64,000 bases of DNA from Rhizobiaceae bacterium (GCA_023953835.1 JAMLJB010000001.1:1984001-2048000); one strand, 5' to 3'; shown: positions 8,844-17,448, counted from the stretch's first letter. Program-made: numbers and translations. The notes: a model not told the origin generated them from the sequence alone.

Positions 8844-9644
8844 TCAATGCCGGCCCAGTCCTTTCATCAATCCCACCGTCCGTTCGACCGCAAGGACGAT
8901 GACGATGGTGATCAGGATGAGGACCACCGACAAGGCGGCAATCTGCGCGTCGGTATGGCTCTGCGTGTACCTGAACAGCGCCACCGGCAGCGTGTTCACG
9001 CTGGTGCCCACGATGAACAGCGATACGGTCACCTCGTCGAAGGACAACAGGAAGCTGAGGCCCGCCGCCGCGAGAATGGCCGGTCGCAGCAATGGCAGCG
9101 TGATGCGCATAAAGACCCTGACCGGCGTCGCGCCGAGCGTCGACGCCGCGGCTTCCACTTCGGCGGGCATGGTGTTCAGCGCGGTCAGGAGTATGCGGAT
9201 GACGAATGGGACCACCAGCACGGTGTGCGCGACGATCAGGCCGAAATAGCTGCCCAGAAGGCCGAAATAGACCAGCACCAGCAGAAGGCCGAGCGCAAAC
9301 ACGATGTTTGGCACGATCAGCGGCGAGGTGAACAGCGCCAGCAGCGTGTCGCGGCCCGGCAGCGGCAGCCGTGCAATGGCATAGGCAGCGGGAATGCCGA
9401 CCGCCAGCGCCAGCACGGTGACGATGACGCCGATGATGAGGCTGTTTTGCGCGCCCGCCACGAAAGCCCTGTTCTGGAGAATGTTCCAATAGGCTTCCAC
9501 GCCCCATGTCTGCGGCGGGAACATGATGTAGGGGTCGTTGGTGAACGACATCATGATGACCGGAAACACCGGGGCCAGGAGGAAGATGAACAGCAGCGTG
9601 ATGAGAATGCGGTTCAGCCAGACGGCGAGCGGGGAAGGGCGCAT
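8844..9644 (-). CDS. ABC transporter permease, PotC-like
   Basis: Inner-membrane permease of 266 residues with about six transmembrane segments. The EAA loop EAAASTLGATPVRVFMRITL near 165-185 contacts the ATPase. The ATG at 9644 is chosen because GGAGG lies seven bases upstream; a GTG three bases earlier is too close to that site. It overlaps the PotB-like stop by one base. It is the last gene of a three-gene importer operon with no binding protein; the binding protein at 126-1169 is the likely partner. Confidence 0.88.
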   Translation of the reverse strand: MRPSPLAVWLNRILITLLFIFLLAPVFPVIMMSFTNDPYIMFPPQTWGVEAYWNILQNRAFVAGAQNSLIIGVIVTVLALAVGIPAAYAIARLPLPGRDTLLALFTSPLIVPNIVFALGLLLVLVYFGLLGSYFGLIVAHTVLVVPFVIRILLTALNTMPAEVEAAASTLGATPVRVFMRITLPLLRPAILAAAGLSFLLSFDEVTVSLFIVGTSVNTLPVALFRYTQSHTDAQIAALSVVLILITIVIVLAVERTVGLMKGLGRH

Positions 9645-10516
9645 CACAGGACCTCCCAGCGACGGCTGATCCGGTTGTAGAAAACCAGCACCACCACGAA
9701 GAACACCAGCGTCACCACCGACATGGCCGCCGCGAGCGGCCAGTTGAGAACGGCAATCGCCTGATTGTAGATCTCGGTCGCGACCACGAAAACCCGGCCG
9801 CCCCCGAGCAGGCTCGGCGTCACGAAGGCGCTCATGGTCAGCACGAAGGACAGGAGGCAGCCCAGCCCGACGCCGGGCAGGCTCAGCGGCAGCGTGACGC
9901 GCAGGAACCTGCGCATCGGCGTCGCCCCCAGCGAGGCGGCGGCCTCCTCGAGCGTCGGGTCGATCCTGTTGAACCCCGCGATAAGCCCGAGCGCCATATA
10001 GGGCATCATGATCTCGGTCAGGCCGATCACCGTGCCGGTATAGTTGTTGAACAGGCGCAGGGTCGGCAGGTCGAGCATGCGCAGGACGGAATTTACCCAG
10101 CCCGCATCGCCCAGAATGACCATCCAGCCATAGGTGCGCACAACCGCGCTGACCAGCAACGGCGCGATGGTGATGACGACCAGCACCGACCGCCAGCGGC
10201 TCTCCGTGCGGTGCAGGAAGAGCGCGATCGGATAGGTCACCAGCAGTGCGAGTATGGTCACCGTAACGGCAAGCTGGATCGAGCGCAGGGCGGCGCTGCG
10301 ATAGAAGGGGTCGCCGAAGAACTGGGCATAGCTATCGAAGGTGAAGCCTTCGAGCAGCGTGCTGCCCTCGATCACGGGCTGGAAGGAAATCCGCCCGATC
10401 CAGATAAGCGGCACGAGAAAGCCGAGACCGATGAGCAGCATCATGGGCAGCGTCAGAAGGACGGCCTCGCCGCTTTTCCTCAGCGCCTTGCGGTCGGTGA
10501 TCGCTCGCTTCTCCAT
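9644..10516 (-). CDS. ABC transporter permease, PotB-like
   Basis: Permease subunit of 290 residues. The ATG at 10516 overlaps the ATPase stop as ATGA; the open frame runs further upstream inside the ATPase gene and is ignored. A hydrophobic N-terminal segment (LLTLPMMLLIGLGFLVPLIW) and the EAA loop LEEAAASLGATPMRRFLRVT are clear. It belongs to the binding-protein-dependent 2-aminoethylphosphonate/polyamine/iron permease group and pairs with the PotC-like subunit. Confidence 0.88.
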   Translation of the reverse strand: MEKRAITDRKALRKSGEAVLLTLPMMLLIGLGFLVPLIWIGRISFQPVIEGSTLLEGFTFDSYAQFFGDPFYRSAALRSIQLAVTVTILALLVTYPIALFLHRTESRWRSVLVVITIAPLLVSAVVRTYGWMVILGDAGWVNSVLRMLDLPTLRLFNNYTGTVIGLTEIMMPYMALGLIAGFNRIDPTLEEAAASLGATPMRRFLRVTLPLSLPGVGLGCLLSFVLTMSAFVTPSLLGGGRVFVVATEIYNQAIAVLNWPLAAAMSVVTLVFFVVVLVFYNRISRRWEVL

Positions 10517-11607
10517 CAGTTCGCCTCGCTTTCGGCATAGGCCAGCGTGTCGGCGACGTCGCACCACAGCGAAATCCGGTCGCCGGGAGAGAGATTTTTC
10601 CATTCAGGGTGATGGCTCGGGCATTCGGCGAGGATCGTCTTGCCCGCGATCTTCGCGTAGACCTGCGCGTAGCCGCCCGAATAGACGACTTTCGAAACTT
10701 CGCCGTCGAGACGCGTTGCGTCCCCTTTTGCTCCCCCACCCTTTGCACCAAAATGCAGTTTGTGCGGGCGGAACATCACGGTGACGCGCTCTCCATCCTT
10801 GAAGGCGCGCGGAACCCAGATCTCGCCAGTGCCCTCGACGCCGACCAGCGTGCGATCGCCTTGCCTGCGAAGGGCCACGCCGTCGAGCCGGTTCACACGC
10901 CCGATGAAGGCGGCGACTTCAGCCGTCGCGGGTTGCTCGTAGAGTTCTGTCGGAATGGCGCTCTGGATGATCTGCCCGCGCTGCATGACCGCGACGCGGT
11001 CCGACATCGTCAGCGCTTCCTCCTGGTCGTGCGTGACGAACACGGTGGTGATTTTGGAGCGCAGCTGAAGGTCGCGGATTTCCGAGCGCATCTCCTCGCG
11101 CAGCTTGGCGTCAAGGTTCGACAGCGGCTCGTCGAGCAGCAATATGTCCGGCCTGATGACCAGGGCGCGCGCCAGTGCGACGCGCTGCTGCTGGCCGCCC
11201 GAAAGCTGCTTGGGCATGCGCCCGCCAAGCCCTTCGAGCCGCACCATGGCCAGCGCCTCCTCAACCTGCTTGCGCGTGTTCCGCCGGGCCGCGCCCCGCA
11301 TCTCCAGGCCGAACGAGATATTGTCCGCGACCGTCATATGCGGGAACAGGGCGTAGCTTTGAAACACCAGACCGGCGTTTCGGGCGTGCGCGGGGAGGTC
11401 GGTGATGTCGCGGTCGCCCACGAGCACCCGCCCGGAACTGGGCTCGATCAGACCGGCGATGATGCGCAGGGCGGTCGATTTTCCGCAACCGGACGGCCCG
11501 AGCAGGGATATGAATTCTCCCGAGCGCACGACGAGATCGATCCCGTCGAGCACATTGCGCGAACTGTCGTAGGTCTTGGTCAGAGCCTCCAGTTTTAGCT
11601 CGGCCAT
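10516..11607 (-). CDS. ABC transporter ATP-binding protein, PotA-like
   Basis: Importer ATPase of 363 residues with a C-terminal TOBE domain. Walker A GPSGCGKST is at 37-45, the signature is [15 protein letters not shown], and Walker B is ILLLDEPLSNLDA. It is the first gene of the permease operon, with GGGAGG and AAGGG before the ATG and the site 4 operator-promoter about 75 bases upstream. It energises uptake of the island substrate. Confidence 0.9.
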   Translation of the reverse strand: MAELKLEALTKTYDSSRNVLDGIDLVVRSGEFISLLGPSGCGKSTALRIIAGLIEPSSGRVLVGDRDITDLPAHARNAGLVFQSYALFPHMTVADNISFGLEMRGAARRNTRKQVEEALAMVRLEGLGGRMPKQLSGGQQQRVALARALVIRPDILLLDEPLSNLDAKLREEMRSEIRDLQLRSKITTVFVTHDQEEALTMSDRVAVMQRGQIIQSAIPTELYEQPATAEVAAFIGRVNRLDGVALRRQGDRTLVGVEGTGEIWVPRAFKDGERVTVMFRPHKLHFGAKGGGAKGDATRLDGEVSKVVYSGGYAQVYAKIAGKTILAECPSHHPEWKNLSPGDRISLWCDVADTLAYAESEAN

Positions 11608-11681
11608 GAAATCCCTTCCTCCCTCGGTAGATCAGGTCGATTGGGGTCATGTTCTTCTTGCGAACACAGACCCTTCAAAAG

Positions 11682-11709
11682 GTATTATGTATAATACCTT
11701 TCATGTCAA
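11682..11709 (-). promoter_or_regulatory. Promoter with GntR-type operator, site 4
   Basis: The most symmetric copy: GTATTA-TGTA-TAATAC at 11682-11697, with the symmetry extending three more bases on each side. On the minus strand TTGACA (11709-11704), 16 bases and TAATAC (11687-11682) form a promoter for the PotABC-like operon, with the -10 box inside the operator. Confidence 0.85.
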
Positions 11710-11787
11710 GTTTGCGCAGCCCGCATCATCCTTGCCGGCGGGGCGGCGTCGCGATTGATTCCAAAATAAAGCAGCCGTGCCTAGCCG

Positions 11788-13413
11788 TTACAGTCTGGCC
11801 AGTTCGACAATCTCGCAGGAGAAGGAATCCGGCTGGCGGCCCGCATTGAACGCCTTGTCGGCATCGATCTGCAAGTCTTCGAGCACGGCGCGGGCGGCAT
11901 GGCGGCCCGGCCAGCCGCTCACAGGACCGCCGGGATGCGTGGTGAAGCCTGTCTGGTACAGCCCCGGCACCGGCATGCGGTAGTTGGCCCAGCCCTTGAC
12001 CGGCCTGTTGAGGCCCGCCTGGTCGGGCAGCATGTCGCCGCCTTGCGGATTGCCGCGCTGATAGGACGAATTCGTTGCCTCGATGTCGACCGGTGACTGC
12101 ACGAACCGACCCAACTCGTCGGCGCGGTCGAATCCTTCGGTCAGGTCCGCATATTGATCGAGCAGCCATTGCGCATAGTCGGCCTTGGCGCCTTCCCAAT
12201 TGCCACGGTCCCCGTTCAGGTCATAGGGCGCCAGCGTGACCAGCTTCAGCGTGGCCGCACCTGTCGGCGCACGTGACGGGTCGATCCAGGTCGAACAGGC
12301 CCCGAATATGTAAGGATCCGACATGGCAAGCTCGTTGCGGCCAATCGATTCGAACTGATTGAGCAGGCCGTCGACGGAAGCGCGACCGGTAAGAACGGCT
12401 GCCACCGAGCCTTGCACCGTCCTGATCTTATGTGGTTTCGCGAGCGCGATCTGGACCACGAACAGGGACGCCCCCGAGCGCCAGTTGCGGGATTTTTCAA
12501 CGAATTCCGCCGGAAGCTGGCCGCGTGGCAGGGTGCCTTCCAGCCGTGTGAAATGCATGCTCGAAAGCACCGCCTTGCGTGCAGTGAAATGGCGTCCGTC
12601 GCTTGTCCTGACGCCCGTCGCCCTGCCTCCGTCGACAATGATTTCCTTCACCGGCGCGGATGTCAGCACCTGCCCGCCCCGGTTGCGCACGACGCCGGCC
12701 AGCGCTTCCGGCAGGCTTGACGAGCCGCCACGGGCATTGATCCATCCATGCTTCGACCAGTCGATGGGCACCGAGACAGGCAGCAGGCCGGTTCCCCTGC
12801 GGCCCAGCGGCTGCGTCGCGGCGGATGCGAACCACAGCATCATTGCCCGCACATAGTCGGTCTCGAAGCGCGTGTTGACGGTTTCGGCGGCGCTGGCGGC
12901 AACGAGCGCAACATAATCCGCCTCTGCCCCGGCTTCGTCCGCCGGGCATTCGGGAGCCTGCCCCGGCGCGTTGCGCACGCGCGCCAGATGTCGTGGCGAA
13001 ATGCGCTCCCAGAACTCATAGAGGTCGAGCCATGCTTCGGCATCATGCTTTGAAAACCGGGCAATCTCCTTCGAAGTGCGATGCTTGTCGCGCCACATGG
13101 TGAGCGACTGGCCGTCCGGGAAAGAAAACACCACGACCGGATCGTGACCGATATAGGACAGCGTCGAATTGACGATTCCAAGCTCGTTGTCGGCGAGCAT
13201 CGGATTGGTGAGCAGCCATGGGTGGCCCGTCGAAAACGTGTCATGCCGGAAGCCGGGCAGGGTGAGTTCCTCGGTCACCGTGCCGCCGCCGATGCGCTCG
13301 CGCGCTTCCAGCACAGTCACCGAAAGACCCGCCTTTGCGAGATAGGCCGCTGCGGTCAGGCTGTTGTGCCCGGCACCGATGACGACCACATCCGATTGAA
13401 GAGAATTGACCAC
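11788..13413 (-). CDS. FAD-dependent oxidoreductase, phytoene-desaturase-like (COG1233)
   Basis: Flavoprotein of 541 residues. The GTG at 13413 is preferred because AGGGAGGA lies seven bases upstream; the ATG 45 bases earlier has no site. The FAD dinucleotide motif VVVIGAGHNSL is at 9-19, followed by EAR in VTVLEARERIGGG, and a C-terminal segment GWPGRHAARAVLED closes the FAD site. The family contains CrtI-type desaturases and many uncharacterised oxidoreductases of small molecules. There are no carotenoid genes here, so a dehydrogenation of the island substrate is more likely. It is controlled by site 5. Confidence 0.82.
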   Translation of the reverse strand: MVNSLQSDVVVIGAGHNSLTAAAYLAKAGLSVTVLEARERIGGGTVTEELTLPGFRHDTFSTGHPWLLTNPMLADNELGIVNSTLSYIGHDPVVVFSFPDGQSLTMWRDKHRTSKEIARFSKHDAEAWLDLYEFWERISPRHLARVRNAPGQAPECPADEAGAEADYVALVAASAAETVNTRFETDYVRAMMLWFASAATQPLGRRGTGLLPVSVPIDWSKHGWINARGGSSSLPEALAGVVRNRGGQVLTSAPVKEIIVDGGRATGVRTSDGRHFTARKAVLSSMHFTRLEGTLPRGQLPAEFVEKSRNWRSGASLFVVQIALAKPHKIRTVQGSVAAVLTGRASVDGLLNQFESIGRNELAMSDPYIFGACSTWIDPSRAPTGAATLKLVTLAPYDLNGDRGNWEGAKADYAQWLLDQYADLTEGFDRADELGRFVQSPVDIEATNSSYQRGNPQGGDMLPDQAGLNRPVKGWANYRMPVPGLYQTGFTTHPGGPVSGWPGRHAARAVLEDLQIDADKAFNAGRQPDSFSCEIVELARL

Positions 13414-13473
13414 CGACTGCTTCCTCCCTGAACTTTCCGTAGACACCGCTCGGACCATTCTGAAAGGAGAAAG

Positions 13474-13501
13474 GTATTATTCTTAATACATTTAATGTCA
13501 A
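13474..13501 (-). promoter_or_regulatory. Promoter with GntR-type operator, site 5
   Basis: Palindrome GTATTA-TTCT-TAATAC at 13474-13489. On the minus strand TTGACA (13501-13496), 16 bases and TAATAC (13479-13474) give a promoter for the FAD oxidoreductase gene with the same geometry as sites 2, 3 and 4. Confidence 0.8.
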
Positions 13502-13532
13502 GCATCGAGGCGGACGACGATTGCCGACTGTC

Positions 13533-14402
13533 TCATCCCGGACGGTTGCCCCTGTCGCGGATGAACTCGAAAATGTGGAGCCAGTCCTCTTCCGGGTTTT
13601 CCGGGCTGTAGCCCGTAAACAGCGAGAGCGCTTCATCGCCGATGGTGTGCGAGGTGCCCGCAAGATCGGCCTCGCGCAGGAACAGCGCCAGGTCCTTGGC
13701 CACGATCCGCGCGGGTGCGGCGCTGTCGAACGCGCCGTTTGCGATATGCTTCGGAAACAGCACCGAGGAAACGAAGCTCTGCCCCGATGACGTGTTCATC
13801 ACCTCCAGCATGGCATCCATGCCGAGGCCCTGCCGCAGGCCGTAGCTGATCGCCTCGCTGGTGCTGAGCATGCAGGCGACGGACGCGTAGTTGTTCACGA
13901 GTTTCATGGCCTGCGCGAGGCCGGGCTTTGCGCCCATGTTGACGATCTTCGAGCTGTAGGCCCGGATCCATGGTGCTGCTGCCTCCACGGCGGCGGGGTC
14001 GCCTGCCACCATCGAGGTCAGGTCCGCGCGGACGGCGCGTGCCACTCCGCCCGAGACCGGGGCATCGATGTAGGCGATGCCGCTTGCGGCGAGCGCCCTG
14101 GAAAGCGATGCCGCGCCGCTCGGCCCAATGGTCGAGGTGTCGACGACGATCTTCGGTCGGGATTCGAGGGTTGCGACTTCGGCTGCAAAGGAATGTCCAG
14201 CCTCGGCGGAGGGAAGGCAGAGGAATACGATCTCCGTGTTTGCGCCGAGCGCGCGCGGCGAGGCTTCCGAAATGGCGTCCTGCGGCACGCGATCCGGCGT
14301 CGGAGAGATGTCGTAGACGTGGAGGCGTGCACCCGCCTTTGCGATGCAATTGGCGATCGGGGCCCCGATGTTCCCCAGTCCGACGAAACCGACGGCGTTC
14401 AA
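13533..14402 (-). CDS. NAD(P)-dependent beta-hydroxyacid dehydrogenase
   Basis: 3-hydroxyisobutyrate dehydrogenase family, 289 residues. The Rossmann motif GLGNIGAP is at 8-15, the substrate-binding DAPVSGG at 113-119, and the catalytic lysine is Lys167 in GLAQAMKLVNNY. Relatives act on 3-hydroxyisobutyrate, tartronate semialdehyde or gamma-hydroxybutyrate. The ATG overlaps the stop of the upstream hydratase by four bases, so the two are co-translated. It may reduce an aldehyde or oxidise a hydroxyacid made in the island. Confidence 0.85.
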   Translation of the reverse strand: MNAVGFVGLGNIGAPIANCIAKAGARLHVYDISPTPDRVPQDAISEASPRALGANTEIVFLCLPSAEAGHSFAAEVATLESRPKIVVDTSTIGPSGAASLSRALAASGIAYIDAPVSGGVARAVRADLTSMVAGDPAAVEAAAPWIRAYSSKIVNMGAKPGLAQAMKLVNNYASVACMLSTSEAISYGLRQGLGMDAMLEVMNTSSGQSFVSSVLFPKHIANGAFDSAAPARIVAKDLALFLREADLAGTSHTIGDEALSLFTGYSPENPEEDWLHIFEFIRDRGNRPG

Positions 14403-15229
14403 CCGGACCTCCCGGACGCGTTGTGCAGCGGCTCTATGAGAATGCTTATGTCGCCTATTCCTTCAAATCGGGCAATTGCATGAACCGGCGTATTGAATGT
14501 TTTCGGGACGCAGGTCGACCCGGTGGCGATGATGTCGCCCGCTTTCACGTCTATGTTCCGGCGCGAAAGCGCATTGATGCCCCAAACCAGGACAGGGATC
14601 GGAAATGTGCGCGCCGCCTGCTCGACAGGTCCCGAGACCTCGACGCCATCGAACTCCAGCGTGGCCGGGATTTCCTCAAGCGCCCGCGACCGCCAGTCTT
14701 CTATGTCGGGTCCGATCACGAAGCCTCCCGTGGCGCCGTTGTCTGCCGCGAGAAGCGGGATCGGAAACGGCCATGTGCCAAGGCTGCGGCTATCGGCGAT
14801 CTCCACGCCGACCAGCGCGGTTTCCACCGCATCCAGCACTTCCTGTTCGCCATAGGTTTCGATCCGGCAAGGCAGGTCGCGCGCCATGCGAAATGCGATT
14901 TCGGTCTCCATGAGGGGCTGGATGAACTGACCCATCGAGAAACGGGCGGGCGTGCGCTGGACCATATCTGAATACAGCCTGCCGGTGAACGGATGCGGAA
15001 ATCCAAGCGCGTTCTGCGAATATGTGTTGGTCAGGCCGAGTTTCCAGCCGACGCAGCGCCGCCCGATGAGGTCGGCCACGGCGTCCTGCATCAGCGTGGC
15101 CTCGTCAAGGTCGAGCGGCATCAGGCTTTCGGGCAGGACCACCTGCTTGCGATTGCGATAGGCCGAAGCCAGCAGGTCAGCTGCCGCGGCCACCTTGCCG
15201 TCGCCCGAATCCGTCGTGTTCGACATCAT
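14399..15229 (-). CDS. 2-keto-4-pentenoate hydratase family protein (third paralogue)
   Basis: Hydratase/decarboxylase-family enzyme of 276 residues if the ATG pair at 15229 is the start; a TTG at 15262, overlapping the DUF1330 gene, is also possible but has a poorly spaced site. WKLGLTN and METEIAFRMA carry the fold and metal-binding ExE, and LAADNGATGGFVIG matches the family's VADNASS region. It is clearly diverged from the two paralogues at 2002 and 4747. It is coupled to the beta-hydroxyacid dehydrogenase and follows the DUF1330 gene, under site 6. A substrate larger than 2-oxopentenoate is plausible. Confidence 0.8.
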   Translation of the reverse strand: MMSNTTDSGDGKVAAAADLLASAYRNRKQVVLPESLMPLDLDEATLMQDAVADLIGRRCVGWKLGLTNTYSQNALGFPHPFTGRLYSDMVQRTPARFSMGQFIQPLMETEIAFRMARDLPCRIETYGEQEVLDAVETALVGVEIADSRSLGTWPFPIPLLAADNGATGGFVIGPDIEDWRSRALEEIPATLEFDGVEVSGPVEQAARTFPIPVLVWGINALSRRNIDVKAGDIIATGSTCVPKTFNTPVHAIARFEGIGDISILIEPLHNASGRSG

Positions 15230-15254
15230 GCGCAATCGCGATGGAGCCTGCTCG

Positions 15255-15548
15255 TCAGTCAAGGCCTTCCACCAACAGGATGTCGCCCCGCGCGGCCTTC
15301 GAACGAATGGCTTTCAGGCGCGTATATTCTTCGGAATTGTACCAGGCGAGCGCCTTTTCATAGCTTTCGAATTTCATCACGACGATGCGCGAGTGCGGCT
15401 CCCTGCCTTCCAGGGATTGATAGCGCCCCCCGCGCACGAGATACTCGCCGCCAAATTTCTCGACGGATGCCGGTGCGGCGGCCTTGTATTCGGCGAACGC
15501 TTCTTCATCGAAGAGTTCGACTTGAGAAATGATATATGCGCTTGGCAC
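15255..15548 (-). CDS. DUF1330 domain-containing protein
   Basis: Small dimeric alpha/beta-barrel protein (ferredoxin-like fold) of 97 residues. GTG at 15548 is chosen because AGGAGGAG lies at proper distance; the ATG six bases upstream is directly against the site. The family features are AYIISQVELFDEEAFAEY at the N-terminus, GGEYLVRGG in the middle and VVMKFESYEKALAWYNS. DUF1330 proteins often sit beside catabolic enzymes but their function is not established. It is the first gene after site 6 and leads into the third hydratase. Confidence 0.85.
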   Translation of the reverse strand: MPSAYIISQVELFDEEAFAEYKAAAPASVEKFGGEYLVRGGRYQSLEGREPHSRIVVMKFESYEKALAWYNSEEYTRLKAIRSKAARGDILLVEGLD

Positions 15549-15586
15549 CTGCATCTCCTCCTGCCGTCGCGTCGCGACGTCTATAT

Positions 15587-15602
15587 GCATTAAGTATGCT
15601 AC
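15587..15602. promoter_or_regulatory. GntR-type operator, site 6 (degenerate)
   Basis: GCATTA-AGTA-TGCTAC keeps the 6-4-6 layout but matches the consensus at only nine of twelve arm positions. It lies about 40 bases before the DUF1330 start. No strong -35 box is seen at the usual distance. Confidence 0.5.
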
Positions 15603-15776
15603 ATTTCGACAATTGGCCGCTGCGATATCCGATGTCAATAGGCTAGGGTTGCACCGGATTGGTTCAACGCTTGCAAATCTGGAAATTGCCGCTTTCGTGG
15701 AATAAAAAGTGCCTGGGGCCGGATCGAAATGAAAGCAGCGCCTGAAACGGGCATGTTGACTTCGGCTGTCGCATAA

Positions 15777-15792
15777 GTATGAAAGTTAATAC
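15777..15792. promoter_or_regulatory. GntR-type operator, site 7
   Basis: GTATGA-AAGT-TAATAC lies 31 bases before the start of the first GST gene. The right arm is perfect and would serve as the -10 box, but the -35 position is weak. Confidence 0.65.
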
Positions 15793-15823
15793 ATTATCGT
15801 CTTCCATATTCCGGAGAAAGAAC

Positions 15824-16489
15824 ATGCTGACGCTTTGGGGACGTCCGAATTCCGGCTGCACGCAGCGCGTGTTGTGGTCGCTCGAGGAAGCGAAGGTGCC
15901 GTACAACCTCATCCTCGCGAGCGGCATCATGGGTCCTGAAGGGCACATTTCGACCGGCGCGAAGCCGTATGGCGTCGTGGACACGCCCGAATATCTGGCG
16001 ATGAACCCCAACGGCGTGGTGCCGACGATCAAGGAGGGCGATTTCACGCTCTGGGAATCGCTTGCCGTGGTCTCCTATGTGGCCCTGAACCATGCCCCGG
16101 ACCTGTACGGCAACGACCTGTCCCGCTTCACGCGCGCGGTTCAGTGGGGCGCGTGGTCGAACCAGCATTTCGACCCTTCGATGTATGTTTTCGTGTTCCA
16201 TCTCGTGCGGTTGGCTGAAGAACAGCGCGATCCTGTGCTGGTCGAGGAGGCGCGCAAGACCTTCATCAAGAAGCTGCGCATTCTCGAAACCGAACTCGCC
16301 AAATCCGACTATCTGCTTGGCGACACATTCAGCATCGCCGATATTCTGGTCGCCCCGTCCGTTCATCGCTGGTTCCTGTTCGACCTTGAGCGTCCCGCGA
16401 TGCCCGTGCTGGAAGCGTGGCATGCCCGGCTTGCCGAACGCCCGGCGTTTCAGAAGCACATCGCGCCGCGCGAGCTGCACCTGGGTTGA
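15824..16489 (+). CDS. Glutathione S-transferase family protein 1
   Basis: GST of 221 residues. The N-terminal thioredoxin-fold half begins LTLWGRPNSGCTQRVLW, where the Ser/Cys pair is the likely glutathione-activating site, and MNPNGVVPTIKEGDFTLWES forms the glutathione pocket. The C-terminal half is helical. The ATG at 15824 has GGAG upstream. It is a clear paralogue of the GST at 17449, with the same length and motifs along the whole chain. Candidate roles in such an island are cis-trans isomerisation, ether or thioether cleavage, or reductive dehalogenation; the sequence does not decide. Confidence 0.85.
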   Translation: MLTLWGRPNSGCTQRVLWSLEEAKVPYNLILASGIMGPEGHISTGAKPYGVVDTPEYLAMNPNGVVPTIKEGDFTLWESLAVVSYVALNHAPDLYGNDLSRFTRAVQWGAWSNQHFDPSMYVFVFHLVRLAEEQRDPVLVEEARKTFIKKLRILETELAKSDYLLGDTFSIADILVAPSVHRWFLFDLERPAMPVLEAWHARLAERPAFQKHIAPRELHLG

Positions 16490-16524
16490 TTTCGCACCTT
16501 CGGGCGCTCGGGAAACTACGTTTA

Positions 16525-17313
16525 TTAGCCGGCAAGATAGCCGGCATCGACGTACAGCACCTGCCCGGTGACATAATTAGAGGCGGGGCTTGCGAAATAG
16601 AGCACCGCACGGGCGATGTCGTCCGGTTCTGCGAAGCCGACCGGCAATGCGAGCCGACTGATCCAGGCTTCGGCCTGCTTGCGGTTGCTGTCGCTGTCCT
16701 GCTGCTCCTGTCCGCCGCGCGTGTTGGTCGCGCCCGGCCCCACGGCGTTGACGCGGATGTTCAGCTTGCCGAGTTCCACCGCGAGCGAGCGCGTCATCGC
16801 CACCACGGCGGCTTTCGCCATGTTATAGTCGACCTTCTGCGATACGGGCCGAATGGCGGCGGTCGATGCGATGCTGACGATCGACCCGCCACCCTGTTTC
16901 GCCATGATCTTCGCCGCGGCTTGCGACATGAAGAAGGGCGCCTTGGAGTTCACCGCCATATACCGGTCCCAATCGGATTCGCGGAGACCATCCCAGCTTG
17001 AAACGCCGCGCAGCGCGGCGTTGTTGACGAGTATGTCGAGGCGGCCAAGCGCCCGGAATGTATCCTCCGCAATCTTCGATATGTCTGATGTTAAACACAG
17101 GTCACCGCAAACAGATGCATGCTGCGCGCCCATCGCCGACAACAGGGCCGCCGTCTCCTCGCATTGGTCCGGGCTGCGGTCGCACAGCGCAACGGCGGCT
17201 CCGGCGCTCGCCAGCCTGACAGCAGTGGCTTGCCCAATGCCCCGGCCTGCCCCGGTTACCAGTGCGACCTTTCCATTCAGCGAAAGCAGGTCTTGTGTTG
17301 CGATATCGGACAA
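16525..17313 (-). CDS. SDR family oxidoreductase
   Basis: Short-chain dehydrogenase of 262 residues. A TTG at 17313 is preferred as start, with GGAG nine bases upstream; the family N-terminus LLSLNGKVALVTGAGRGIG then begins normally. TGAGRGIG is at 20-27, NNAA follows in the middle, and the catalytic Ser, Tyr and Lys are in SIVSIAST and DYNMAK. It is divergent from the second GST with site 8 between them and convergent with the first GST. It likely oxidises an alcohol in the island pathway. Confidence 0.85.
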   Translation of the reverse strand: MSDIATQDLLSLNGKVALVTGAGRGIGQATAVRLASAGAAVALCDRSPDQCEETAALLSAMGAQHASVCGDLCLTSDISKIAEDTFRALGRLDILVNNAALRGVSSWDGLRESDWDRYMAVNSKAPFFMSQAAAKIMAKQGGGSIVSIASTAAIRPVSQKVDYNMAKAAVVAMTRSLAVELGKLNIRVNAVGPGATNTRGGQEQQDSDSNRKQAEAWISRLALPVGFAEPDDIARAVLYFASPASNYVTGQVLYVDAGYLAG

Positions 17314-17375
17314 GGTCAATGCTCCAGGAGCTCGTGCGGGGTTGCGCCGGCTCTGCGCAGACCGCTTGAAATGTT

Positions 17376-17391
17376 GTTTTATAGATAATAC
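17376..17391. promoter_or_regulatory. GntR-type operator, site 8
   Basis: GTTTTA-TAGA-TAATAC lies between the divergent SDR and second GST genes, 58 bases before the GST start. It can serve both. It is the last copy found; the island ends with the GST gene. Confidence 0.7.
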
Positions 17392-17448
17392 AACTTTGGC
17401 GTCGATTCCAAGCACCAATGCGGCCACGCGGCCATCGGAGACATCAAG

